Positions 42,901 to 54,800 of a stretch of DNA of 64,000 nt are shown here, piece by piece. Made by a program: the position numbers and the translations under genes. How positions within the stretch are numbered: position 1 is the stretch's first letter; every line of letters starts with the position of its first letter. Source of the DNA: Diplonema japonicum. Its lineage: Eukaryota; Euglenozoa; Diplonemea; Diplonemida; Diplonemidae. Location: positions 124,001-188,000 of the forward strand of contig OZ025736.1 in the NCBI GenBank assembly GCA_964019335.1, given 5' to 3'. Under the pieces are notes generated by a model. It ran no database searches. It saw only the letters and a list, made by a program, of their open reading frames with translations, and was not told the DNA's origin.

Positions 42901-43321
42901 GATCGCGCTCACCGTTTTCGACTTCGGCAAGCCTCAGAAATACAATAGGCATGTTGGCCAGCGTGGTGATGAGAAGGGCTACAGTGAAGACAACAAGGAA
43001 GCATGAGCATGTCCCTAGACAATAGGAGACTTTTCGCTTCCGCATTTCACGCCACGTGAAATCCACGAAGACACCGTACTAGTGTGTGTTGTGCAATGCC
43101 CTATCCCGCACACCTTATACTTCAGAGCTAGGAAGCTCTGCTTTGCATCAAACTCTGATACAGCACGCTTGAACCTTTCCATCTTTGGGACATCTTCTGT
43201 CTCTTCATCTGAGTCACCTGTCATTGTTGTGGTGTATTGTGCGCAACAATAACATACCTGCTTGCGCGATCTGTTCCTTCAGCGACAACAGTCTACCGGC
43301 TCCTGGTCCCTGCGAGGACAT
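39907..43321 (-). CDS. FtsX/MacB-like permease with two FtsX domains (six exons)
   Basis: Exons 43258-43321, 43114-43217, 42407-43078, 42185-42373, 41980-42148 and 39907-41951; introns 40, 35, 33, 36 and 28 nt; 1080 residues. An N-terminal helix, a 330-residue ectodomain, a central block of about six helices (with ELGVLRMVGMQRSD, the FtsX signature between helices), a second ectodomain and a last three-helix block (SKEIGILRSLGVS) are seen. FtsX permeases work with a separate ABC ATPase in lipoprotein or lipid export in bacteria; protist homologues are poorly understood. No ATPase is fused or adjacent. Introns 3 and 4 are multiples of three without stops, so an unspliced reading looks open. 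The start at 43321 follows an acceptor-like GGATATAG by eight bases. Confidence 0.88.
42149..42184 (-). other. In-frame, stop-free 36-nt intron
   Basis: GTATGC...GAACAG within the FtsX gene. Unspliced it would insert VCTVPRHASHEQ. Removal joins FAQ to ADLTRF. Its ends match those of introns that must be spliced in the same gene. Confidence 0.75.
42374..42406 (-). other. In-frame, stop-free 33-nt intron
   Basis: GTATGC...GCACAG within the FtsX gene. Unspliced it would insert VCQRNTATNAQ. Removal joins SNDE to WPYAEYK. Confidence 0.75.
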
Positions 43322-43533
43322 TTCTGTTCCTATATCCAGTTTTAAACACCAAAGTCCCGTCAAAAAAGACAGGCCCACCTGTATAGCGCTACACGACGAA
43401 TATAAATAAAAACTAACATCAACACTAATAGATATGACACTTATGATAACTAAGATGCGTGTTAAGACCAACAAAGCAGAGCGAAACCCCATCTTTGTTC
43501 ATAACAGATGCTACTTCCCTCGGCTCGGCGTGA

Positions 43534-46500
43534 TCACATCCCAGGCTCAACGTCTTGGCGTGCCATCTCGAGGAGCATCTCGTCGTCGAAGTACTTGTTG
43601 ATGCTGACGTTTTCGGCCATTCCCTTCCGCCTCCTCGTCTTCACCATGTAGTCGCGGGCAAGGAAGTGCGGCTGGCTGGGCTCCAGAGGCCTAAGGACGA
43701 TGTCCCTGTCAAGCGGGTCACCAGGTACGATGGACCAGTGATCGAACACAGACTGAATGAAGGCCTGCCCCTGCGTGTGAGTCCTCAGGTCTGTCTCCAG
43801 ACCGAAACTGTCCATGATCGGCACGTAGCCCTTAACTACGTACAAGGGCGTCCCCGGTTTCCCCTCGTCGCTCTCCAAGTTACCCCTCCTCCTGGCCATG
43901 ATGGTGTAGATCGCTGCGATGCAGTCCACAGGTGTAACTATCTCCACTGCGTAGATGGGCTCCATTAATCGAGGGTTTGCGAGCAAGAATGCCGAGTAAG
44001 CTACCCTGCGTGCGGTGGGGATAATCTGTCCGCTCCCCTTGTGGATGGCTTCCTCTGCCACGGACGCGTCCATGAGCTGCGTGTGTTGTGTTTCTCACTC
44101 TAGCATCATACCTTGAACTTCACACCCCTGATGCGCTCATCACAAAGTGGTCCCTCTCGTGTCCCCCACTGGAAGCCCTGCACTACGGAGTCCTTGATGC
44201 TAAGCAGGCCTGGGCGGTCGACCTGATTTTATGTTGTATTGCTTTGCAGTAAAAATACATACCTCAGAAGGAATAGTGTCGTCAAGCAGAACATTGGGGC
44301 CTTGAGTGTCGGGGCCGAACCTGTGTAGGGTGTATGGAACAGATTTGATGTGCATACGCCCACACAGAACGAGCTGCCAGCGTGTCCCAGCCAAACTCAT
44401 TCTCGAAGTACATCCTGACGGTCTTCTTGCCCATGTCCAGGCTCACGGCTGTGTTTGTGTGACATGAATACATTCGTACATACCCTTCTTCTCAATGGCC
44501 GTCGCCAAGCCCTTCTCCAAAGGCTCTGCCATCATCGCGATCTTGTTTTTCTTGTTCGGTGTTTCCGCAAAGCACTTCATTGCCGACGTCTCGATCACCG
44601 TCTCACAGAAGGTTGTGACGGGGTCCGCCACCTTCACCTCGACATCCTCCTCAGTGTACATCTTCCTCAGATCATGCATGATGCAATCCAAGTGAATCTC
44701 GCCGGTCCCAATCACAACATGCTCACCACTCTCCTCTTGCTTCACCTGAGCCAGAGGGTAGGTTTTCTCAATCTTTCGCAGTCCCTCCACCATCTTCGGC
44801 AGCTCGCTGGGTGACAGTGGTTCCACCGCGATCTTCACCACTGCTGAAGTCGGGAAGCTCAGGCGGCTGAAGACACGTGCGTTATCGTTCTTCGTACTGC
44901 AGATGGTTGCTGTCTTGATAATCGTGTTGTCAACACCCTCTATAAGCACCCATGACCCTGCAGGCGCACTGTCGATCTCAATCTTATGGCGGCCCTGTAT
45001 TGTAAATTGTTATTCACGAGCCACCTCAGTCATACCTGTGCAAGCCAAAGGCGCTGTGTTTCGGCAATGGCCACGTCCTCAGGGTCGTCTTCTGTGTACG
45101 ACTCACCTAAGACACGCACTTGCGAGTCCGACTTCAGCACACCGGACATCACTCTGCCGTAGGCGTCGAAGGTTGAGGCGTCATTTCTGTGGAACAGTTT
45201 TGTAATGTACACCATGAGTTCACCGTCCTTGTCGCACTTCAGCATGGACTGGGCGGTAGGGTCACTCATGGACCCTGTGTAGAGCCACGGCACCCGCGAC
45301 TGTGCCGAGTCAACGGGGTTGGGGAAGGCCTCAACGCACATCTCTACGAACCCAGATGGGTTCTCGAAGAAGCGTGACGCCACTAACTTCAGAAGCGGCT
45401 CGGCATCTAAGCGCTGCTCGTACCTGAAGAGGTGCACGCCTAGATCGTCGACTGTCTTCTTCAACTCTTTGCCTTCCTCGCTTATCACCTTCCCAAATAT
45501 CTTGTAAAGAGGTTCCAAGATGAATGTAACGAATGATATCTTGTCGTCGTTGTCCTCCTTGCTCCTGCTGAACTTGCGAGTCTCCTCGCTGTAGTAAATG
45601 TCGCCCCACAGTCTTTTGCTAAACCTGTCCACGTCAAACGATCCCCCGTAGAAGTCCCGATAGATCCTTGCAAAGGACTTAACAGTGAAGCTGAACCCGT
45701 ACCTCCCAGACGAGAAGCAGACGTTGCCCTGCTCAGGGCTGAAGCGCGGAGGGCGGCTGTAGTTGGGGTGGAGAGGTGTGTATTCAGAGATGAAGGTGTT
45801 GAGCTCACCGATGACGTGCTGTATTTTGCGGAAGGCGTCGTGGGGAGGAAGCTTCAGTTCTAGTATGAGTCTGTCCATCTTGTTGAAGAGGAGGACAACA
45901 GGGAGGCCCTGCGACAGCACTTGGCGCAGGATCTGCTTTGTGTTCACCATGACACCCTCAACGGCGTCAACGACAAGCACTACACCGTCGCTGATGGCGG
46001 TGCTGGCGCAGACCTCGTCGATGAAGTTGACGTGACCCGGGGTGTCGAACATGTTGAACAGGTAGTTCTTTCCTTTCTCGCTCTCCAGCAGAGTTGAGAC
46101 AGGTGTAGGCTTAATAGAAATACCCCTATCCTGCTCGTCGAGTCTGATGTCGGTGTACCTGCCCGTCTCGTTCAGCAAATAGTCCATGAAGGTAGTCTTC
46201 CCGTGCCCGAGATGCCCCGCTAGTGAGACGTTCCTGATAAATTTCGGCTCCTTCATAAGGTGAGTGATATAATCGTCCTGCGATCCGAGCTTCTTCCCCT
46301 TCTCCTTAGTTGCCGTGTTGAAGTTCTTCTCCACTTTCGGTGCGATGATCGGCTTTTCAATAGGCTGTGCGTCCTCTTCGCCCACTACTACTTGCACGTC
46401 TTCTCCGTACACCTCTTCCGCATCGGGGTAGTACTTCTTGTCTTCATGCAGCACGATCGCACCCTCACCAGGTACCTTGTCCACATCCATTTCCTCCTCT

Positions 46501-46610
46501 TCTTCTTCTTCATCTGATGACGACGAGGACGATGAGGGGTCTGACTCCGCCTTCTCACTTCCCTCGATCTCTCCTATGAAATTCCCGAACTCATCATACT
46601 GCCCGTCCAT
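43534..46610 (-). CDS. SNU114: U5 snRNP GTPase Snu114/EFTUD2 (six exons)
   Basis: Exons 45036-46610, 44484-44994, 44358-44448, 44263-44320, 44112-44222 and 43534-44076; introns 41, 35, 37, 40 and 35 nt; 962 residues (human EFTUD2 is 972). EF-2-like: acidic Ser/Asp/Glu N-terminus starting [13 protein letters not shown] as in all Snu114, [10 protein letters not shown] (132-141), DTPGHVNF (189-196), NKMD (243-246), domain II, domain III/V, and domain IV restored by splicing ([28 protein letters not shown] across two junctions). The C-terminal MARRRG and TRRRKGM motifs are present. It binds GTP and gates U4/U6 unwinding and spliceosome disassembly with Brr2 and Prp8. The start at 46610 lies 16 nt after an acceptor-like CACGCAG. 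It lies 411 bp downstream of a Prp31-like gene. Confidence 0.95.
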
Positions 46611-47021
46611 GTTGGCGGCCACCCACCTGCGTGTTTTAGGGAAACTGTATAATGGCTTTTACGTATCGTGGAAACAACGGCTTTCAGTCAGTTGTAACAA
46701 CAACATGGAAGATGAAGAGAAAATTGAATTGTGTTGAGGAGGTAAGGTGCCATAGCAATTCCATCCCACTTTGCAAGAAAAGGTTTAAGAAGACGAAGGT
46801 TCCACTGTCAGTAAAGACTGTCACAGTTCCCTCGCTTTGACTCACACCAAAGAAAAAAAAGGGGGGGGATGAAAGAAAAAAAGGAAAAGGGGTAAGAGAA
46901 CTTAAGTAAGCCCTTCTTGCGTGCGGTTCCTGGGGTGCTTGCACATCGATGTCACCTGCTGGAGTGGATGCTTTCATAACTAGGTGCTGGGGGGGAATAA
47001 GAGGCAAGGTATCACTGCTGA

Positions 47022-48740
47022 CTACGCGGTGGGGTCAGGGTACACCCCCACAGCTTCTATTAGCATCATTGCTATGGTATCAGTTTCAGCAAAGGCAGGC
47101 AGAGCCAAGCCCATACGCGCGGCCCACTTTCTCAAGCAGTCATCTGATGCGTTCTGTGAATAGTGTTTTGCTATCCCATAAGCATACCTGGTAGGCGCTG
47201 TATTCAGAAGGCAGCTCGTGTGCAACAAGTGGGTCTTCCTCCGGGGGCACCGGTGTGAGGTTGATTGGTTTCAACGCTTTTTCCGCGTACGGCAGATTCA
47301 AGAATGCTACCTTGATCCTATCATTCACAGAACCTCGCACGCGACCCAGCTTCCCGTTTAACTGTGAGAATCGTGACTTCTTAATCCGAGCATACCGTAG
47401 CAGCACTGACTAGACCTCTCGCTTCCACCAGCATGTTCACTGGGTATGCAGGTGGGGCCTTTGGTGTTTCTGTCGTAGGTGCATTCACTGGTACAGTTGC
47501 CTCGAAGCTCTCTGGCACCCAGTCTGCCCCTTCAGACTCCAATCGGTTTATTGTTGTTTTGGGTTCGCTGAACTGCTTTTGTAGGAGTTCCGCGTTGACT
47601 TCGTACGCAGAGAACGCTGAGTTCGATATCTTTGTCACCGGCACTGTGATGGGACCCTTGCCGAAATCCACTACCACTGCTTGCCCGTTGCTAGACCACC
47701 TTAAGAACAGACCTGCCTGGTACTCGGTAGTCGATACCGTGACACGCAGTAGTGCCCCGGACATCTTTTTGTTCAGCACCTCGAGCGGACAAGTAGCCTT
47801 TATTTGCAAGAGCTTACGGCGTGGCACCCAACGCCTCTTCAGCTTGTCCAAGTCGTCTTGCTGAATGGCCGTACGCTGCTTCTTTGGAGTGGGCCCACCA
47901 CAGCTGTCGTCGAGTTTTCTTTTGGCCGGTTGCGTGTCGGGCTGCCTGTTAGAAATATCATGCTCAGCATGTGCTACGACAGCACTTGCCACTTGCTTGA
48001 GGACTTCCTCCTTATCGGGGTTCCCCGTTGCCTGCATCTTGTGAGTGTAGAGACGCGACTGTTCCAAAATGTGCCGCCACTCCGTAACAACATCAGGGCT
48101 CGTTGCGTGCAGGCCCCTGTGAGTGTTTTGCTAGATTACTATAAGAATACCTGAGCCCTTTCGTTTTGAGAAGCAGTTTCAGCACTGCGATACTCCCTAT
48201 GTGTTTTACTAAACGAGGACAGTAAGCCGTGAGTCGCCTGTTGAGGTACTCCGACAAGGTATTGGCTTGGCCTTCGAGGAGCTCGAGAGCTTCAAAGGTA
48301 GGCATGAGGGGGTGCATAAGAGCTGGGTTTGTCCTCCCCTTGCTGTTTAGCCGTGAGATAACTACTTTGTTGACCATTGGTGCGCACATGGCCCGTACCT
48401 CGCTGGAGCTGTAGTCATCGACCAGTGCAGCAGATATTGCCTGTGTGAGGGCAGCTTTAGCTCCTGCATCTATCGTTTTCTTTGCACCCATGATTCTTGC
48501 TACCTTAGCATATACAAGAGGGTCGGGCAACACCGTAGCAAGCTCGGGGAACAGCGGACTGTACTGCTCTACGACGAGGTCTGCCTTACACATGCCTTGT
48601 GCTTGGATCTCTGTCAACTGCCATAGACATTCTGAAAATAACTGGAACTCTGTGCCCTCTGTGTCCATAAGCTCGGGCTCTCCCTGAGCGGGTAACTCCT
48701 TAATCGCTTTTGCAAGTGCATCATAGTCAGCAACGGGCAT
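47022..48740 (-). CDS. Prp31-like Nop-domain protein with an extra C-terminal region (four exons)
   Basis: Exons 48151-48740, 47396-48116, 47188-47361 and 47022-47153; introns all 34 nt; 538 residues. The N-terminal 200 residues follow Prp31: YSPLFPELATVLPDPLVYA aligns with the family's YSKRFPEL..LVPN..DY, and EYLNRRLTAYCPRLVKHIGS with the Nop-domain E..E.RM...APNL..I.G. Prp31 bridges U4 snRNA and the 15.5K protein in the tri-snRNP. Beyond residue 200 the sequence departs from Prp31: a Lys/Arg nuclear-localisation stretch (AKRKLDD...PKKQR) and a 90-residue globular segment come first. LNGKLGRVRGSVNDRIKVAF, a KOW/SH3-like motif, follows near 440-460. The family call is moderate and could be a related Nop-domain paralogue. 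An acceptor-like ACAAAAG lies 12 nt before the ATG. Confidence 0.65.
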
Positions 48741-48817
48741 GGCGTTCGCTACCTTTTGTGTGATACGCAGAGTCGACTGGTAATAAGAATGAATAACTCC
48801 GTGTAAATTAATCTAGC

Positions 48818-51800
48818 TTATGGGTTCCCTGGGGCTGTCAAGGGGTTGGCTGTGCGATGGAGAAAACCTAGCAACTTCTGACTTGCCATTTCGTCGACAG
48901 ACCACAAGTAAAGTGACCAGTCGCCTGCCTTACGGGGCTTAGGTTTATAAGAGTGGATAACAAAAGCAGCGGTGCGTGTTGGGTTCACCACGAACCCCAC
49001 CGAGCGTTCGTCCTGTGTGCGTGTACTTACTTCAAGAAGGCATACTTGAGAAGCAATCTCGGCAACGTCAGCTAGCGAGCACCCTGCATGGAAATCGGAT
49101 ATCTCCACCTGCTGCGCCTCGGCGACGCTGTGTGTTGCCAAGTAGAATGGCCTGTGCACGGCGGAACTGCAGGTGGCCACGGGTCGTTCTGTTCCAGGTT
49201 CTTCTGATTGTTCGCTGGAAGGCTGCACCTGGGAACGTTGGGAATGCACACATCTGTTCGGGTCAGGTGGGTCAACAATACAACGCATGTCTGTGCTCTT
49301 CCAAAGGAAGCCCGCAGCCTCGTGCACACCATGCAGGGCACAGTAAAGCAGAAGCGAAGGCAGCAGGTAAGTCACAACATCATCCTTGGATGCATAGAGC
49401 AAAACTATGGCCGCTGCAGAAGTAACATCCAATGCATACAACAACAGCGATGCCTGCGCAGTTCCATACGGCCTCGCTGTGACAAGTAACAAGAGGTATC
49501 CCAGCAAGAAGGCAAGACACCATGAAGTTAACCGCCGTGCAGCTGCGAGAGAAACCAGCGCTGTGCGGAAGGAAGCAACGCACTGCCACCATGCTGGGGC
49601 GTGCTTGCTCCAGATAGAACTCGTGTTAGTGTGTCGCGTGCAAGTCAAGCAAATAACACAACATAAAACTGTCAGCACGCTAAGAGCCACAGGCATTGAG
49701 TAATCAAAACAAGGTGTCTCAGTGCGATGTTCAAGTACGCTAATTTTTCGCACGGTCCTGCATGGCCCCAGCCTGTCCGCAAATATCCATATAATTGGCA
49801 CCACTAGCACGTGGTTCGCGCTGATAAGTAGTATCTCTCTCTTGTGCTTGTCGTCTCGTGCCTTTGCTACAATCATCACTGCCAGGGCACCGGCTATCAT
49901 GCTCTCCGCATGTTCGGTGTTGTCAGTGATGCAATCAAAGCCAAGGTCTCTCTTGGGGGACGCCACTCTTCTTGGTTGGTACAGCCAGAGCACACCGCAT
50001 GCTAAACAATACACGACACCAGCACATACCAGGACACAGGTAATGTCGATCATTTTATGCCGTGAAAAGTCACTCGGCAGGAGGCACATCGCGAAGTGTG
50101 ACATCCCACCTATGCTTATAAGGTAGAGAAGTTCTGCTTCATCACCAACGCGAGGAGCGAGATTATGGTAAGAAGGATACAGCAGCATTAAGGGGGGCAC
50201 TAAGAAGCCAACGTTCAACAACAAGAAAATTATATTGAGCACGATGCTTGAATAGTATGCGGACGCAAGCAGCAGAGCCACGTAGACAGCTACCGCGGCT
50301 AAGACGCACAATGCAGCAACTACAAGAGAAGGGCATTGTAGGCAGTGTCCCCCAAGAGCAGATCTGTGGTCTCCAGCACATTCCCCACAAAGAGGCCCCT
50401 GAGTGCTTTCAGTGCAGAACGGGTCAATGCCTAAGCATCTTTCCCTGAAGTAACATTGTTCAGGCATATCAGTACCTTCTCTCCACCAACCCTGTTGTAC
50501 AGAAGTTTCTGTAGACCCATTGCACACCAACCCACGAGGGCATTCCACGCACCCCGAGTCAGCATCGTACAACAGAGTGTCGCTGCAAAGCCGCAAGGGC
50601 AGCCCGAAAGATGTATGGACGCCCATGGCAGCTACGACCACGTTATAGACAGCGGCAGAGGGTGCTGGGTATCGAGCAGTCAGGGTGCACACACCCTTTA
50701 TTGCCGTTGTGTTTAGCAAGACCCATTTTGTACATGTGTCCGTGCACTTCTCGACCCAAGCATTACAAGAGCCAAGAACCGTGTTGCCCCATTTGTCAAC
50801 GAGTGTGAAGGCTGTTGTCAAGGAGTCCGTGTTGTGGGTAGTCTCCATCCGCTGCAGGCCATTGACAGGGCCAGGATTTACCTCCAGCATGAAACTGCAC
50901 TGCATAAGATCTCCATGCTCGGTCGCAAGATTGAGGTCTACAGTCTGGCGTCCCGACAATGTCATTGGCACCGTTGCGTAGAAGGTATTTGGCATGACAG
51001 GTGACGGAAAGGCATTGTATTGAGCGACAGGCGTCACCACTGTGACCTTGCGAATAGTGAGGTCGATATTTGTGAACCCGTAGTGCGCCAGAGCAGTGAT
51101 TGTCCAGTTCGTCACGCTAGCAGAAATATTTCTCAAGATCTGCCCACAGGTCACGATGTACCCGTCCAGCGACACGATGCGGAGTACTGGTTGGTGCACA
51201 TCCAGCAGCACGACACTAGGTGGATCCTTCGGGAACACCAGACATCCTCCATGTGCACTGGGATGGCAAACCTTAACAGAAACCTTCTGAATTCCTAGAG
51301 TCAGCGAAGTATTCGGAACGATACACTCAAATAGCAAGAGACTGATTGAGTGCCCCTTCCATTCGTCAGGTCCAACTAAGCAACTGATGCACCCCGGGCA
51401 CTTCCACTCAGTACCGACGAGTGCTCTCACTATAATAGGACTGGGGACTTTCGCAACAGGACCGGATACCAAATCTAATGTTTGGCCACTTTCAAGTTCA
51501 TCGCAACGGGTGCCAGTCACATCATCTACACACTTGCAGGAGCATGTCCCGGTTGCTGTTTGGTGGAACTCTCCCCAAGGTTGAGAACAGTAATCACTGG
51601 TAACTATGCACGCTCCGTTGCACCACGCGTAGCCTTCCTTGCACTTCGGGATGAATGTAGGTTCGGGTGACAGAGTTATCTGCACATCATGGGCATCAAA
51701 TGAAAGCGACAAAAATTCAATAATCATAGGGAGGGCATGAACCACATCGTCATGCGTCATATTGATGGGTGCGGCGATGCCGAGCACCCACATGGCAACG

Positions 51801-54800
51801 CCGCACAGTGGACAGGGCACGCTGAGAAGTTGTGCAAATCTAGAAGTGTCACAAGGGTCTAACAGAGAAGTGTCCGCTGCTGCTTGAGGCACCACGCACG
51901 AGTCTTCCAACACAACTCCGAAACCGCTCGCGTTGAGATCCTCTGCAAGTGTCGTAATGTTAACCTCATCAGGAGAAACGTACTTGCCTAAAGAGACGAC
52001 TGCCCTCCACCAGTTATCAAAAGTAGTTGTCATGCCACAATCAGCGGTACTGTCTAAGTTGCCTTCACAAGTATCACAATGAGCACCTGTCCAAAAATCA
52101 CGACACAAGCAGACACAGGCACCATCGGCTGCACGTACTTCGAGGGCACGGCCATGACAGTCTGCTTCAACTGTGCACAGCCTGCACGTGGGGTAGTCCA
52201 CACGATCCCCTGCACATATATTACAATCAGAACCTGAATAGGAATCCGGGCAAAGCGAACAGTCATCAGCGGTCCATCTATTCATACAGGTGCACACGCA
52301 GGTCTTCGCATCGTACGAAGTTACAGAGACGGACCTGGCGTTGCAATGTGTTGATGTGTTGCAGGCGCTACATTCTGGGTAGTCTATATAGCCGTAAGCA
52401 CAGTTATTGCACTCTGTATTATAAATGTTTTTACATGTTTCGCAATTCCTGCCTTCCCATTGATCATGGCACAAGCAAAGGCAAGCTACTTCAGGTTCTG
52501 AAGTGAGAGGTGCCGTGTAGTCCCGAAACGCAGCGTATGCTCTGCCATTACACAATTCAAGTGGACAGCTGGAACAGTGAGGGTAGGCAACCAGGCCATC
52601 AGTGCATCTATTGCAATGCACACCACCGTACGGTTCTGGGCACGCATCACAAAGTTCACCTGTCCAGTGGTTTGCACAGCTGCACACGCACGACATATTA
52701 GCACTATCCCTCTCAACACTCACTGCATGATCATTGCAGTGTGTAGTGTTGCTGCATTCAACACAAGTCGGGTAATCCACACCAGAAGCACACGCATCAC
52801 ATGTATCTGTATAACGTTCGTCACACACGTCGCAGTCACCGCCCGACCACATGTCTCTGCACCTACACATACATACATCATCGACAACAGCAGCTGCACC
52901 ATGACCATTGCAATGGACGTCATCACTACAAAGAGTACATGCAGGAAAGAAGGCCCTCCCATGCGCGCATGCATTGCAGTCAACATTGTAAATAACATCG
53001 CATATCGCACAGGCACTCCCCTGCCACATGCCCCCGCATGTGCACACACAACTCTCCATCTCTGCTACGATATGTTCAGCGTGGCCACTGCAGTGTGTTT
53101 CATTCGTGCATTCCACACACGAAGGGTATTGTATCCTGCCAACCTCACATTTGTCGCAGTCAGGCCCGTCATAAACTTCTGGGCATACACTGCAGTTCGG
53201 GCCTATCCATTGATGCTCACACTCACACAAACATCCAGACGGAAGCGTCGCCACGGATCTTGCGTGAGACGAGCAATCCGTGGACACGCTGCAGGTGTAC
53301 TTTAAGCTGCATGTTGGGTAATTTTCATGATCCGGAGCACAGGCAGCACACGTAGTTTGCACATAGCGGTCAGGACATACGCCGCACGCTGCACCCACCC
53401 AGCTGTCCGTACACTCACACCTGCACGTACCGCCATCTTCCCAAGAACGCAAGGCATGCCCAGAACAGTGCACCTCCAGTGAGCATGCTATGCATTCAGG
53501 GTAGTTGACACGGTTCGCCGCGCAGGAGTCACAAGATGTTTGGTTGAGCTCTGCCCTGCATGAAGAACAGGCACTGCCCTTCCACTGGGCAACGCACTCG
53601 CATTGACAGGTAGCATTTTGCACGTAGCACAGCTTTGTTGCTGTTGATATGCACTGACAATCGAGTTCAGCATCGAATCCTTCAGGGCAAACGTCACACT
53701 TTTGTCCTGACCAATAGTTGGCGCACTCACAAATGCAAGAACCTTGTATTGCAGTAACAGTTCTAGCGCCACTCGTGCAGTCAGTACCAACATCGCAAGG
53801 GCGGCACACGGGGAAGTCAACGGCATTCTGCACACAACGGGAGCAATCCTCGTCGATGCTGTAGGACGCAGGACAGAAGTCGCAGGTAGGGCCTGACCAA
53901 AAGTTCCTACATTTACACAAACAGCTTAAGCTATCAGTACTAGCTGCAACGTCTACAGCATGCGAACTGCAGTCTGAAGCAACATTGCACTCCCTGCACG
54001 AGGGGTAGCCCACGAAGCCAGAGCTGCACGTGTTGCAGTCTGCACCGCCGAAAGGCATTGGGCACTCGTCGCAACTGACGCCGATCCACTGGTTCGGGCA
54101 CTGCGAACAGATACAACGTGTTCGATTCTGGTCACTGGTCACAGCAGGCACTCCATGCACGACAAGGCATCGTAGATCTTGCAGCGAAACGCATGCTGTG
54201 CAAACAGGATAGTTGATTCTCCCAATCTTGCAATCGTTGCATGTGTCATGGTCATATGGCCCCGGGCACACACTGCATCCCATAGCGGACTGGGGCACGT
54301 GGGTACCAGTCCACATCCCGTGACACGCACATTCACAGTACGGCCCTGAGTCCTTGCTAACTAGATCTCCGTTATATGAACAGTGTTTTGGTTCGCACAT
54401 TTCGCACTTGGGAATACCCCCGTATGTTAGTGGCGCGCACTTATCGCAGGTAGCACCAATTCTGTCAGCACTGCACGTGCAGACGCAAGTAGTGTGGTCG
54501 GAGTTGGGTGTCACCTGCACAGCACGACCGTTGCAGTGGAGCAAAGACGTGCATTGGGTGCAAGTGGGGTATGATATCCTACCACTTGCACACGAGCTGC
54601 AAGTTTGCTGGTTGTAAATAAGAGGACACGAGTCGCAGTTGGATCCAGACCACTGGTCGATGCAGACGCAAACACAGAGTGACCCGTCGCCTTTTACAGA
54701 AGACGCTCTGTTGAAGCAGTCGGCGGCGATGGTGCATGCGATGCATTGGCCTTCAACTCTTCTGAAGGTGGGTTGGCAGTCGGAACAGGTTGCACCTGTA

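Noticed and set aside
46611-47021. A 107-codon minus-strand frame between the Prp31-like and Snu114 genes
   Set aside because: It is composed largely of spacer low-complexity sequence (Phe/Pro runs) with no acceptor-like AG and no family resemblance.
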